DNA from: Brachypterus glaber
Lineage: Eukaryota; Arthropoda; Insecta; Coleoptera; Kateretidae
Assembly (NCBI GenBank): GCA_958510825.1
Contig: OY294054.1
Location: forward strand, 10,022,319-10,086,318
Direction: 5' to 3'
Length of the DNA stretch: 64,000 nucleotides
The stretch's first letter is position 1; every line of letters starts with the position of its first letter. Under the pieces are notes generated by a model, which did not search any database, had not been told where the DNA came from, and saw only the letters and a list, made by a program, of their open reading frames with translations. This document shows, in pieces, positions 44,664 to 56,530 of the stretch. Made by a program: the position numbers and the translations under genes.

Positions 44664-45810
44664 TTCTTCTTCTTCTTCTTCTTCTTCTTCTTCTTCTTCC
44701 TCTTCCTCTTCCTCTTCCTCTTCCTCTTCCTCTTCCTCTTCCTCTTCCTCTTCCTCTTCCTCTTCCTCTTCCTCTTCCTCTTCCTCTCCCTCTTCCTCTT
44801 CCTCTTCCTCTTCCTCTTCCTCTTCCTCTTCCTCTTCCTCTTCCTCTTCCTCTTCCTCTTCCTCTTCCTCTTCCTCTTCCTCTTCCTCTTCCTCTTCCTC
44901 TTCCTCTTCCTCTTCCTCTTCCTCTTCCTCTTCCTCTTCCTCTTCCTCTTCCTCTTCCTCTTCCTCTTCCTCTTCCTCTTCCTCTTCCTCTTCCTCTTCC
45001 TCTTCCTCTTCCTCTTCCTCTTCCTCTTCCTCTTCCTCTTCCTCTTCCTCTTCCTCTTCCTCTTCCTCTTCCTCTTCCTCTTCCTCTTCCTCTTCCTCTT
45101 CCTCTTCCTCTTCCTCTTCCTCTTCCTCTTCCTCTTCCTCTTCCTCTTCCTCTTCCTCTTCCTCTTCCTCTTCCTCTTCCTCTTCCTCTTCCTCTTCCTC
45201 TTCCTCTTCCTCTTCCTCTTCCTCTTCCTCTTCCTCTTCCTCTTCCTCTTCCTCTTCCTCTTCCTCTTCCTCTTCCTCTTCCTCTTCCTCTTCCTCTTCC
45301 TCTTCCTCTTCCTCTTCCTCTTCCTCTTCCTCTTCCTCTTCCTCTTCCTCTTCCTCTTCCTCTTCCTCTTCCTCTTCCTCTTCCTCTTCCTCTTCCTCTT
45401 CCTCTTCCTCTTCCTCTTCCTCTTCCTCTTCCTCTTCCTCTTCCTCTTCCTCTTCCTCTTCCTCTTCCTCTTCCTCTTCCTCTTCCTCTTCCTCTTCCTC
45501 TTCCTCTTCCTCTTCCTCTTCCTCTTCCTCTTCCTCTTCCTCTTCCTCTTCCTCTTCCTCTTCCTCTTCCTCTTCCTCTTCCTCTTCCTCTTCCTCTTCC
45601 TCTTCCTCTTCCTCTTCCTCTTCCTCTTCCTCTTCCTCTTCCTCTTCCTCTTCCTCTTCCTCTTCCTCTTCCTCTTCCTCTTCCTCTTCCTCTTCCTCTT
45701 CCTCTTCCTCTTCCTCTTCCTCTTCCTCTTCCTCTTCCTCTTCCTCTTCCTCTTCCTCTTCCTCTTCCTCTTCCTCTTCCTCTTCTTCTTCTTCTTCTTC
45801 TTCTTCTTCT
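44664..45810. repeat. 1.15-kb polypyrimidine tract: (TTC)n, (TTCCTC)n, (TTC)n
   Basis: About eleven TTC units lead into roughly 181 copies of TTCCTC, then about ten TTC units. I can see only one substitution (C for T at 44788) in the hexamer part. It is pure pyrimidine on the plus strand and purine on the minus strand. Because the unit has no stop in any frame, it generates frames of about 400 codons on both strands (Arg-Gly, Leu-Pro and Leu-Phe repeats); these are not genes. Confidence 0.97.
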
Positions 45811-46700
45811 GTCTACTCTTCCTACGGGCACTTTATGCAGGAAAATAGCAAACTAATGCCTAGGTTATGTAATGTTTCCAAAGTATATTTTGTAAAATAT
45901 ATGGAATAATTTACGATTTTTTCTGAAAATGCAAACTTATTTTCTATTTTCCCAAAATTTGAAGACTTATTACAAAAAACATGGGATTTGGGTTACCCAG
46001 GTTAACTACTGTAAATGTTCGCAAAATCTTGTAAAATTATTACAAAAATATGTTTCTTTCGAAACGTTTTTCGTTTGGACTTAAATTTTACAAAATCGTG
46101 TAAAACAAATAATAAAATTATGTATTATTTTACTACTAATTTGTTGTAAATTTTACAAAGTTGAACGCTTCGGCGTGTGGTATTATTCTATTTGCGAGGA
46201 GCAGGCTTGATTAGAAGAATTACCACTTTGATGTAAAATGTTTACAATTTTTAATTGTAATTTTTTAAACTAGATAAATATTTTTAATATTTTTGTAATT
46301 TATTGTAAATTTAATTAAATATTTTCTATTTTTAATTTAAAATACAACAGACCTATTAAAAATAATGGATTACAATAATTTATTTTCAAATTTACAATCA
46401 AATAATTGTATAATTTACAGTAACTTTTTCTAGTTTGCACAAGACGTGAACTGCCATAAATTTGCCGACTTTTTTCAATACAGAAAAATGTCGGCTCTGC
46501 CTTTACGACCGACTCAAATGGGATCGTTTAATTTGGATTTTTACAATTGATGAAATGAAACCAATTATAATTGGAAACATGCATTGATGCTTTGTTATTG
46601 CAATGCAATATGCAATATTTTTCTATCCATAATTGACGTCAAGCTAACTTTTGCTATTTTTACCCGCAGCAACACAGCAACGCGAAAGGAGAGGCGGATA
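45811..46700. other. AT-rich stretch, nothing firm
   Basis: ACTACTGTAAATG near 46007 and TTTACAGTAACT near 46415 are weakly inverted, a possible old element of about 0.4 kb. No gene is supported. Confidence 0.35.
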
Positions 46701-46800
46701 CATAGGCGCCGACTCCGGGGGGGGGGGGGGCGGGAGCTATGCCCCCCCAGGACTTATTACAGGGGGGGCCGCCTTCCCCACCCTGGAAAATTATCTATAC
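46701..46800. repeat. G-rich transposon-end-like patch
   Basis: CATAGGCGCCGACTCCG is followed by 14 Gs (46717-46730), then GGGCCGCC-type sequence. ATAGGCGCCGACT is a motif I associate with ends of non-autonomous insect DNA transposons, but no inverted partner is visible. The 87-residue frame across it is not convincing. Confidence 0.4.
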
Positions 46801-47100
46801 TTATAATAAATTTCCGAATTCACAAAAAGTTTCGCCCGTGGCAATAAAATTTTCTTATATTTTTGTAGTTCGAAATTATAAAACTAGGCACTTAAACCTC
46901 ATATAAAAAAAAATATTTACTTAACCAAAATTTCAACCCTTTTTATAGCCCGGAGCATACTTTAACTAATTATTCTAATAACGAATTTTGACATATGTTT
47001 ATGCAGGATTAGGCAACATTGGACCTAACGAAACTTCAAGTGTCAAGTGGCATGTCAAAGGGTGTTATGTTCTGTTTTATTAGCTTTTACGGATTTAACA
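46801..47100. other. No recognisable feature
   Basis: AT-rich with no supported gene or repeat. Confidence 0.4.
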
Positions 47101-47177
47101 GGCTGTAACTCAATGTGTAATTAGGCTGTAACTCAATGTGTAATTAGGCTGTAACTCAATGTGTAATTAGGCTGTGA
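47101..47177. repeat. 23-bp tandem repeat, three copies plus a partial
   Basis: GGCTGTAACTCAATGTGTAA followed by TTA, at 47101, 47124 and 47147, then a partial GGCTGTGA. The three full copies are identical. Confidence 0.92.
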
Positions 47178-47901
47178 CTAGTTTCTTAAGTTTCAGTAAG
47201 ATTATGGAGTTATTTTTGGGGTATTTATACTATAATAACATTGTAAGCAAACCAGCAGCTTCATCGGTAACCTAAAGCATGCAGTTCCATGGGACAGTGT
47301 GACCCCAGACTAACCTAAGATTTTAATTTAGCAAAATCAAAAATAGGTGGTTCCAATTAAAAATTAAGCACCAAAAAGTTGATGATTTAAAAAAAAAACT
47401 TTAAAATGACGCAATTTTCAAAAAAAACAAAAGAAAATCAGTTTCATATAAACAGTAAATTCTTAGCCTACTACTAAAAGATTTGAAATGTCAAGTTTTA
47501 GAAATATTCCAAGATGGACATCATACGACCGCCATGTTGTTTTATGAAAAATGGGAAAAAAAGTCCTGTGGCGCTTTAATGCAAATATCGACTTGTGATA
47601 TATCAATGAAAAGAGAATTTAACGGAGAATCCACAAATGTAATCAAATTTATGCAGTTCCATTTAAAAAACAAAAGTTGGTATCACTTCCGCTTAGACCG
47701 GAACTGATATTTATAATGACCATGCCAAAATGGGGGTATTTACGGTTCAATCAAGCCCTGTAAATTTTTAGCTTTTATCCAAGATACACTGGCTTTGCGT
47801 TGTTGTGGGAGAGGGGACCGGCGTCGCTGTCGCTTCTAATCAGTACTAAATTTATTCTACGCTCATAAACAAAAAAACAGCTCGCTTATCCCCGAGGTAT
47901 A
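47178..47901. other. No recognised feature; one unassigned frame
   Basis: A 74-residue frame at 47483-47707 (plus) contains KCQVLEIFQDG and MQISTCDI stretches. I recognise no family, and the neighbourhood gives no support, so I do not call it a gene. Confidence 0.35.
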
Positions 47902-47957
47902 GTCATGATAAATGGACCACCCGGTATAATATACAGGGTGGTTCATTTATCATGACA
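47902..47957. repeat. Two transposon ends meeting, or a short hairpin
   Basis: GTCATGATAAATGGACCACCC and GGGTGGTTCATTTATCATGAC are inverted across GGTATAATATACA. ACAGGGTGGTTCATTTATC resembles a MITE end, so this may be two TIRs abutting. Confidence 0.6.
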
Positions 47958-48087
47958 ATCCTTAATATTTTAATAACTTCTAGATATATCAAAGAAAAAA
48001 TTCAACAGAAGTTATAAAAGCTTAATGGGAGCACAGTGTATATAGGCCAATATGATTATAATCACAGGCAAGATAAGCATGATTACG

Positions 48088-48980
48088 AGCAACTTAAATG
48101 GAAAAAACATTTTTCCTACGACCCCCTATGAAAATGACATTTACCGCACATTTTTGTTCTCTAGAAAACGCCTTATATCACACTTTTTTGATATTTTCAT
48201 ATCACCCTAGTTTGATATTTATGTGTGTAGGTTTGCCTAATTTTCTACGAATTTTACTCACCTCGCTTTATATGCCATTTTCCACATTTCATTACAGACT
48301 TTTTTGATGTCTTTTATGTTTTTCAATCCAAATATTTCTGTTTTTCATGTCAAAAATAAAATCTATAGTTATAACCTTACTATTTTGACCCAGGTCAATA
48401 TAACTTAATATGTTTATTAATGTCTAGATTTTATAAAAATTACTTAACTTATGATTTAGTTACCTTACATTTTATAAAAAACATAAATATTTTCTCATGA
48501 AATGTAAAACATTGTAGAATTTTAAAGTCTTATATGGTAGCATATCCACAGAAATCAAATTTAATTAGTAAACTGTCAAATTTCCTTGATGTAAAAGATG
48601 CTTGCGGTTAGGCAACCCATTAAACAGTGTTGAGCTTCCATAATAATATGTTTTATTAAATATAAAACCAAGAAAACTAAAGGTAAATAAAAAACATATT
48701 TCCTGTTGACATACATATATAATTTTTTGCTATTTTGTGTTTTGCTTTTCTCAAAAATTTTCTGTAAGTAATAAACATATTAAATTAAGAATTCTTAAAG
48801 TTTAAACTTTATATTTTTTCGGGATCGTAGAAAAAATAGTGTACATAACTCGTTGGAAAGTGTATTTCTTACACTTGTGGGGTCCCCTCACTCGCCTGAC
48901 GGCTCGCTCGTAAACCTTCCCACTCGCGTGAAATATGTCACTTTCCACAGTAGTTATGTAATATACTATTGTTGACAAAA
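48088..48980 (-). repeat. Family E dispersed repeat, copy 3 (most complete)
   Basis: It contains all modules seen elsewhere, inverted: 48098-48300 (as 7040-7260), 48400-48545 (as 35235-35390) and 48810-48965 (as 6876-7020). The last section also folds back on itself (ATAGTGTACATAACTCGTTG against TAGTTATGTAATATACTATT). The superfamily is not identified. Frames at 48098-48307 and 48802-48987 are repeat sequence. Confidence 0.65.
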
Positions 48981-49237
48981 AATTCAATTTATAACCATAA
49001 ATTTAATTGCCACATCTAAGACTATAAATAGATATAAATATAAAAATAAAAACTGTAAATAATAAAACTAGTTAAATGTTGAATGCCTTTGTATAAAGAA
49101 TTTAATATAACCTATTATTAAAATTGCAATATAAAATATTGATAAACTAATAAAAGAAATAGAATTGAATCTAAAAATAAAAATAGAAACGGACAGAAAC
49201 AAGCATATGTATGGGTGAACATTAGGGTGGATAGACC
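48981..49237. other. AT-rich stretch, nothing recognised
   Basis: No supported gene or repeat pairing. Confidence 0.4.
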
Positions 49238-49744
49238 AGCGTTAGAGTGTAGCGTACTATAACAATTTCGAGAAACTAAAATGCTTGGGGTGCCATTTTT
49301 TTCTTTTTAATATAAAAAAAGCGTGTGAAGTTACACAATCAGAAATTAAATTGATGCTTCGCAAGGCCAAAACAAAAAAAAAATCTTAAAAAAAATGTAT
49401 AAAAAAAAATAAATAAAGAACTTTCACTTGCGGGTTTAGACCATGTTAATGGATTGTAAAATGGAAAATCCATTAATACGGCCTAAACCCTAAAGTGAAA
49501 TTCTTTATGTAGTATATATAAAAAAAATTCTTTATATAATATTAATAATATTAAAAAATTACATCATATAATTTCTTCGATACGTCTTTTTTTGAGGTTT
49601 ATTTTTCTTGCTTTTGCCTTGCGGAGCATCAATTTCTTTTCTGATAGTTGTGTAACTTCACACTTATTTTAAATAAAAAAGATAAAAGGCACCTTGAGCA
49701 TTTTAGTTTTCGAAATTGGTATAGTACGCTACACATTACTCAGC
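49238..49744. mobile_element. Palindromic element, about 0.5 kb (family T)
   Basis: GTGTAGCGTACTATA pairs with TATAGTACGCTACAC (about 49719-49734). The arms continue through AAACTAAAATGCT / AGCATTTTAGTTT and GTGTGAAGTTACACAA / TTGTGTAACTTCACAC. At the centre sits another hairpin around AAAATCCATTAATA (49440-49480). Confidence 0.7.
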
Positions 49745-49892
49745 GTCATATTGTGTCAAATCGAGCAAGAAAAATGACACAAAATATAAAAGCCAAACGG
49801 TACGTTCTATCGAAAACGCAGAGAATAAAATCTGTTTAGATTAAAAATATATACTTTTTGAAAAAAAAATTCATTCAAATAATAAATGTAAA

Positions 49893-51456
49893 TTACAATA
49901 AATGTACACGGGCTGATATTTTAAAGGTTAGTAGTGGATAGTAACAGAACACTCCTGTTAGTTTTTCACCGGGTGATTTGCGTAAGGAGTGTCCGCTATC
50001 TTGAATTTTTTGGGTGAGTTCCTTAATATGCATTTTACGATAAAAATATACAGAGCGGTCCAAAAGTCACCCCCCCCCCTCTTAACTTTTGAACGAGTTT
50101 AGATATCGACTTCAAATTTAGAACTCTTAAATTAGACAACTTAAGCTATCTTTATGCATATATTTGATACTTTTAGCTCTTAAAATGTGGGCAGGGGGGC
50201 ATGGGGCGACATTTTTTTAAATGAAAAGGTGGGTCGTGTGATACATCATTTAAAGCTTATAAAATTTTCCATTTAACTGTATATTTTTTATTTTTTTTAA
50301 ATTTTTTTTTTTGGGTTTAAAATAGGGTTGAAAATGGGTGTTTTTGTCAAAATTTCTCTAAAAAATCCAAACAATTTTTTAAAAATGCCTAATTTCATAA
50401 TGAAAAAAGTAAATTATACTTTTCAACTAATTTTAGTTGACATAAATAAAAATTAACAAAAAAAAAACTTAAAAATTTATTTTTTTAGCACAAAAAACTG
50501 AAAAATCAAAACCTTAAAAAACATGTTTAAAAAATTTAAAAATGTATGGTTATATAGAGAATTTTAAAGGCTTTAAAATAATGTATCACACTACCCCCCT
50601 TTTCATTTAAAAAAAATTCCCCTCATGCCCCCCTGCCCACATTTTAAGAGATAAAAGTATCAAATATATGCTTAAAGATAGTTTAAGTTGTCTTATTTAA
50701 GAGTACTAAATTTGAAATCGATATCTCAACTCGTTCAAAAGTTAAGAGAGGGGGGGGGGTGACTTTTGGACCGCACTGTATATATATATAACCAATTTTG
50801 TTAAGGAGGAAATTTCCAACAATCTTTGTTTGGCTCATTTTTTTAATATATTAATAACAATCGAGTTAATTCAAAAATAGCCATGTTGGAGGTGAGATTG
50901 GTTTTTTACATTTTTCAACCAAATTATCCATCGGACGATAAAAGTGGTTATTAGCAAACTTATAGCTTTTGAAATTCTCTAAAAGTTTCATACATTATAA
51001 ATTTTCATTGGTACTTTAGTACGGTTACAGAGAGCGCTACTCGACTTTCAGAATTTATAGAGAATTTCAAGAGCTACAAGTTTCCTTATAACCACTTTTA
51101 TTCTCCGATGAATAATTTGGCTGAAAAATTGAAAAAAACAATGTTACACCCAACATGGCCATTTTTAAATATTTATAATTCGATTGTTATTAATATAATA
51201 AAAAAATGATCGCAACAAAAATTGTTGGAAATTTTCTCCTTAACAAAATTGGTTATATGCATTTTTATCGTAAGATTTAGCGAGATAACCGCACTCACCC
51301 CTAAAATTCAAGATAGCGGACACCACTTACGCAAATCATCTGGTGAAAAACTAACAGGAGTGTTCTGTTACTATCCACTACCACTCTTTAAAATATCAGC
51401 CCTTGTACATTTATTGCAATTTAACATAGGAATTTTTCGTTATTTGACTGGACTAA
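49893..51456. mobile_element. Family N palindromic element, copy 2, split
   Basis: 49893-50050 and 50779-51456 match 27890-28752 in order (ACACGGGCTGATATTTTAAA, CACCGGGTGATTTGCG, AACCAATTTTGTTAAGGAG and so on). The right end CGTTATTTGACTGGACTAA (51438-51456) is intact and the left end is truncated. The left arm is interrupted by the TA-flanked element 50051-50778. Frame 51222-51518 is arm sequence. Confidence 0.75.
50051..50778. mobile_element. TA-flanked TIR element (family C), nested in N copy 2
   Basis: The ends CAGAGCGGTCCAAAAGTCAC and GTGACTTTTGGACCGCACTG are flanked by TA (50049-50050 and 50779-50780). The first copy of N has GATAAAAATGCATATAACC at the same place, without the insert. 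The arms mirror through TTTTGAACGAGTTTAGATAT and CTTAAGCTATCTTTA. Degenerate relatives are at 5276-5478 and 61255-61757. Confidence 0.82.
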
Positions 51457-51937
51457 TACTAGAATACGAGCACAAAGTTAGGAAACGACCAGCTTATGTG
51501 GAGTTTTCTTCCATGTGAGTGCGCCAAATCTCTTTTAAAAGGTATTACTATATTTTATAATGTTTTATAATATGTTTCTGCATACCCTGTATAATATTTA
51601 CCCTCTCTTCCAAACAAACCTTTTTTTTTGTATTTATTAATTTACCCTTAAAATTATACAATATTTAATTTCTTTGACACTTTAATACCGTTTGCAATAA
51701 AAATACTAAAAACCGGTCTAAGTTCAGCATAAAAATATTATGAAACGGAGCTAATTTACTTTATATGACAAAATAAGTCAGCCATAGCTTTTGTATTTCA
51801 ATATTCACATTTATGAGCACATTAAACGAAGAAAAAAACAAATCACGTGCTTTGTTTAATTAAATTTATAAAATTTTATACAGATATGTACAAAAAGTGA
51901 CATATTTAGTACGTGTGAGAAAGTTATGGCCTAAAAG
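51457..51937. other. AT-rich stretch, nothing recognised
   Basis: No supported gene or repeat pairing. Confidence 0.4.
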
Positions 51938-52190
51938 CTGGTGACCAAAGGAGTGCCGGATCAAAAGCCGCCATATGTATTTTAAAAAACAGTTATTTGT
52001 GGTAAAGACGTTATCGTTGACTATTTCCGATGAAAATAGTTTTACGAATGGCACTTTAAGACTCTTGGTACCATTTAGCCTACTTGATTCAGCAGAATTG
52101 TCCTCTAATAGTGTCTTAACCAGAAATAACTCATTGATTTTTAAAATGCAGTTGGCGGCTTTTGATCCGGCACTCCTCAAATCGTGGTGA
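51938..52190. mobile_element. 253-bp palindromic MITE (family U)
   Basis: TGGTGACC..GGAGTGCCGGATCAAAAG pairs with CTTTTGATCCGGCACTCC..GTGGTGA. The arms extend to AACAGTTATTTGTGGT / ACCAGAAATAACTCAT. Two overlapping frames on opposite strands (51866-52190) are the two sides of the palindrome. Confidence 0.75.
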
Positions 52191-52724
52191 CAAAACTGTA
52201 TATATATTTTGAAGTACTAGTACTACTTGCAACTTGCTTCTGGATCCGGTTCCTTTGGGTGCTAGAAGCCCCGAAAGTGGTGAAATAAGGTATAGTAATA
52301 ATTATTACTATACCTCGCATCCTGCCTTACGCTTTAACCGTCGTAAGGCAGGATGGGAGCAAGTGAGAGGCACAATCGACTATACCCTAACAATTCATTA
52401 TTAACTTACTGAGTCAAACACATTACATTTATTATATTCAGACTAGGCTATTTTTACAGTTATACACAATTACTCTGCAGACCAAGGGATAAAAAAATTC
52501 TTTAAAAAGTTAATTTGACATATTATGTCAATACTAAATTGTCGAAAAAAAAATCGTTTAATCAAGTTATTTTATAAATTTCGATATATTTTTTTTTTAT
52601 TTAAATATGACATATGTTAAAGGCACTTTTCAAATACTGTTTTTACCCCTTGTACCCAGAATTATTGTGAAACAGCTTAATTTGAATGAAATAAAAATAA
52701 TGTACAAGACCCGGAATGTTTAAA
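52191..52724. other. AT-rich stretch with two short hairpins
   Basis: AGGTATAGTAATAATTATTA with CTATACCT (52288-52315) is a perfect 28-bp palindrome. GCATCCTGCCTTACG (52317-52331) pairs with CGTAAGGCAGGATG (52342-52355) over a 10-nt loop. No gene is supported. Confidence 0.6.
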
Positions 52725-52998
52725 ATACACAATAAAAAAGAATTTCTTGAACCAACGTGTCATTCGATATGTTCAAAACCATATTCTCTTGTTTCTCTTG
52801 TTTCAAGGCTAGGATTTCTTTAAACCGAAGTCAATGTCCTTAAATAAAGAGCAAGGGTTTTTGAATGAAGATCTGCGTTCTTTATCAAGGACACTGACTT
52901 TATTTCAAAGAAATGCTAGCCTTGAAACAAGATAATATGGCTTTAAAAATATCGAAAGACACGTATCCTTGGATTAAGAAATCCTACTTTTCTGTGTA
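52725..52998. mobile_element. 274-bp palindromic MITE (family V)
   Basis: ATACACAATAAAAAAGAATT pairs with the right end (AATCCTACTTTTCTGTGTAC). The arms continue through TTGTTTCAAGGCTAG / CTAGCCTTGAAACAA and GTCAATGTCCTTAA..AAGAGCA / ..AAGGACACTGAC. Confidence 0.72.
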
Positions 52999-53338
52999 CG
53001 GGTAAGCCCAGCTTAAAATGAATTACTACTTACAGTATAGAAATTTTAGGAAAGCGACAGAATTGGCTAGGAAAAGTGTGCGATGGAGCGCTGCCTCAAA
53101 CCAGTCTTATTACTCATAACTTCGTCGATTGGACATTGTAATTGTATAAAATGATAAATATGGCAACAACGCGTGTACTGTTGTACATTGTAAATTATTA
53201 AAATGATAAATATGGCAACAAGCCATGGACGCATATGCGGCCACTTGCTTACATGAGAGTGCTCGGATGCTGTTGCGCCAACAGTGTTGTCATTTACTTA
53301 GCCTGTATCTAATCGAAAATTAAACGAAAAGTATTTTT
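52999..53338. repeat. Short tandem duplication in unassigned sequence
   Basis: ACATTGTAATTGTATAAAATGA with TAAATATGGCAACAA occurs at about 53134 and again in diverged form at about 53186 (period about 52). Otherwise nothing is recognised. Confidence 0.55.
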
Positions 53339-56300
53339 AATAATCGAAGGTTGAGTGTACAAAAAAGCTCTGTAGTGTATTTTTCTCGGTGTGCCTTACA
53401 CTGTGTATCCAATTATACTTTAATCCTTTTTAATTGGAACAGATGTAAATGTGTTTTCCGGTATTACAACGTTTTCTGCATGCAGGATTTTTTAACGATT
53501 TCGAAGTGAAATTTAATTTTCTTTAGCAAATTTCGGAGAGTTTATTAAAGTAACATTGGTCGGTAATTGGCAATACAACTTGGACTAACTTTGTTTGAGA
53601 ATGGTAGATTAACTTTTATCACAACTTCAAACAATTGTGAACTTTTACCCAAAAAGGACCTTGTCATAGGCATGGAATTATGCCAGGGATTTTACCTGAG
53701 AACGATTAAGGGTGAGGGGTAACTCAAGATATATTTGGAGGGACGGACACCGCCTTTTATTATGTTAATATTGCCTCGAACTTCCTCAATATTACATTGG
53801 TAAATCCAGCAAATCTTGACAACACTGGCTTTAAATAAAATACAGATTATTCTAAGCTTTTATAGCCATAGCGTTAGCTTATGAAATGCATTTTTTGGTA
53901 ATACTTATTTCTGTTTTTCATTACATACCAAAATTTCAAGTTTCTACGACCTCTCGTGCAAAAAATGTTATTTTGACAAGTCCGCCATTTTGTTTTTTGA
54001 TGTAATTTTGTCATGTTTGGCTAGCGGGGGGGCCGTAGTAAACTTAAGGTGAGGCCCGGGCAGCTTCGCTGGTGAGTCCAAGTACACTCTTAGATTTGCA
54101 ATACATTATCAACATAGATTTAATGTAACGTAAGCAACGAATTCCCTTGTAGCATAAGCAACGCATATTTCATATTTTAATTCATAATTCAGCAATTTAT
54201 ATGACTTAAAATATTATAGCCTGACTTCTAAAACATTTTCAAATGCACATTAAGTTTCAAAAAAAATTATTTAAAATAATCGAAGGTTGAGTCTACGAAA
54301 AAGCTCTGTAGTGTATTTTTCTCGGTGTGTCTTACACTGTGTACCCAATTATACTTTAATCCTTTTTAATTGTAACAGATGTAAATGTGTTTTCCGGTAT
54401 TACAACGTTTCCTGCATGCAGGATTTTTTAACGATTTCGAAGTGCAATTTAATTTTCTTTAGCAAATTTCGAAGAGTTTATTAAAGTAACATTGGTCGGT
54501 AATTGGCAATACAACTTGGACTAACTGTTTGAGAATGGTAGATTAACTTTTATCACAACTTCAAACAATTGTGAACTTTTACCCAAAAAGGACCTTGTCA
54601 TAGACATGGAATTATGCCAGGGATTTTACCTGAGAACGATTAAGGGTAAGGGGTTACTCAAGATATATTTGGAGGGACGGACACCGCTTTTTATTATGTT
54701 AATATTGCCTCGAACTCCCTCAATATTACATTGGTTAATCCAGCAAATCTTGACAAGACTGGCTTTAAATAAAATACAGATTATTCTAAGCTTTTATAGC
54801 CATAATGGTAGCTTATAAAATCGTTTTCTGTTTTTTATTACACACCAAATTTCAAGTTTCTACGACCTCCCGTTCAAAAAATTTTATTTTGACAAGTCCG
54901 CCATTTTGTTTTTTGATGTTGTTAAGTTTCGTTTGCCATTGTAGCCTCACGTACCGATTTTCAGGTTTTTACAACCTCCCGTTCGAACAATGTAATTTTG
55001 TCATGTTTGGAAAGCGAGGGGCCCGTGGTAAACTTAAGGTGAGTCTCGGGCAGCTTGTCTGGCCCAGCGGCCTTGCCAGTCGAAGTACACTCTTAGATTT
55101 GCAATACATTATCAACATAGATTTAATTTAACGTAAGCAAAGAATTCCCTTGTAACATAAGCAACGGATATTTCTTCTTTTAATTCATAATTTAGCAATT
55201 TATATGACTTAAAATATTATAGCCTGACTTCTAAAACATTTTCAAATGCACATTAGGTTTAAAAAAAAAATATATTTTCTGAAATAGAACAGAAATTTAA
55301 AGATACATGTCCTTAAGACAAAATCTATGTGACAAAATGTATACATTTTGACTTTCGTTAGATATTACGTCCCTAAAATTATTTAAAATAATCGAAATTT
55401 GAGTGTACGAAAAAGCTCTGTAGTGTATTTTTCTCGGTGTGCCTTACATGGTGTAAACCCAGTTATACTTTAATCCTTTTTAATTGAAACAGAAGTAAAT
55501 GTGTTTTTCGGTATTACAACGTTTCCTGCATGCAGGATTTTTTAACTATTTCGAAAATTGCCCGGTCAAATGCAATTTAATTTTCTTTAGCAAATTTCGG
55601 AGAGTTTATTAAAGTAACATTGGTCGGTAATTGGCAATACAAATTGGACTAACTTTGTTTGAGAATGGTAGATTAACTTTTATCACAACTTCAAACAATT
55701 GTGAACTTTTACCCAAAAAGGACCTTGTCATAGGCATGGAGTTATGCCAGGGATTTTACCTAAGAACGATTAAGGGTGAGGGGTAACTCAAGATATATTT
55801 GGAGGGACGGACACCGCCTTTTATTATGTTAATATTGCCTCGAACTTCCTCAATATTACATTGGTAAATCCAGCAAATCTTGACAACACTGGCTTTAAAT
55901 AAAATACAGATTATTCTAAGCTTTTATAGCCATAATGTTTGCTTATGAAATTCATTTTTTGGTAATACTAATTTCTGTTTTTCATTACATACCAAAATTT
56001 CAAGTTTCTACGACCTCCCGTTCAAAAAATGTTATTTTAACAAGTCCGCCATTTTATTTTTTTGATGTTCTTAATTTTCGTTTGCCATTGTAGCCTCACA
56101 TACCGTATTTCAGGTTTTTACAACCTCCCGTTTGAAAAATGTAATTTTGTCATGTTTTGCCAGCGAGGGGCCCGTTGTAAACTTAAGGTGGGGCTCTGGC
56201 AGCTTCTCTGGCCCAACGGCCTTGCCAGTCTGCCGGTGAGTCGAAGTACACTCTATTGCAGTACATTATCAACATAGATTTAGTGTAACGTAAGCAACAA

Positions 56301-56530
56301 ATTCCCTTGTAACATAAGCAACGGATATTTCATCTTTTAATTCATAATTCAGCAATTTATATGACTTAAAATATTATAGCCTGACTTCTAAAACATTTTC
56401 AAATGCACATTAAGTTTAAAAAAAATATATTTTCTGAAATAGAACAGAAATTTAAAGATACATGTCCTTAAGACAAAATCTATGTGACAAAATGTATACA
56501 TTTTGACTTTCGTTAGATATTACGTCCCTA
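53339..56530. repeat. Satellite-like tandem array, three units of about 0.94-1.14 kb
   Basis: Units start AATAATCGAA at 53339, 54275 and 55387 (lengths about 936, 1112 and 1144). Each has CTCTGTAGTGTATTTTTCTC, GTATTACAACGTTT, TTGGTCGGTAATTGGCAATA, GGACCTTGTCATAG, GGAGGGACGGACACCG, ACAAGTCCGCCATTTT and AACGTAAGCAACG blocks in the same order. The differences are mostly small indels; unit 1 lacks the terminal ATATATTTTCTGAAATAG..TTACGTCCCTA block and the mid block TTGCCATTGTAGCCTCAC. Frames within it (54287-56277) are fragments of repeat that do not carry across units. It is not clearly a gene or a transposon. Confidence 0.85.

Noticed and set aside
44476..45856. Three long open frames (about 395-451 codons; Arg-Gly, Leu-Pro and Leu-Phe repeats)
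   Set aside because: They are translations of the (TTCCTC)n microsatellite, which has no stop codon in any frame on either strand.
54606..56277. Frames of 70-108 codons in the satellite
   Set aside because: Equivalent positions in the other units carry stops or shifts, so the frames are not conserved between tandem copies.
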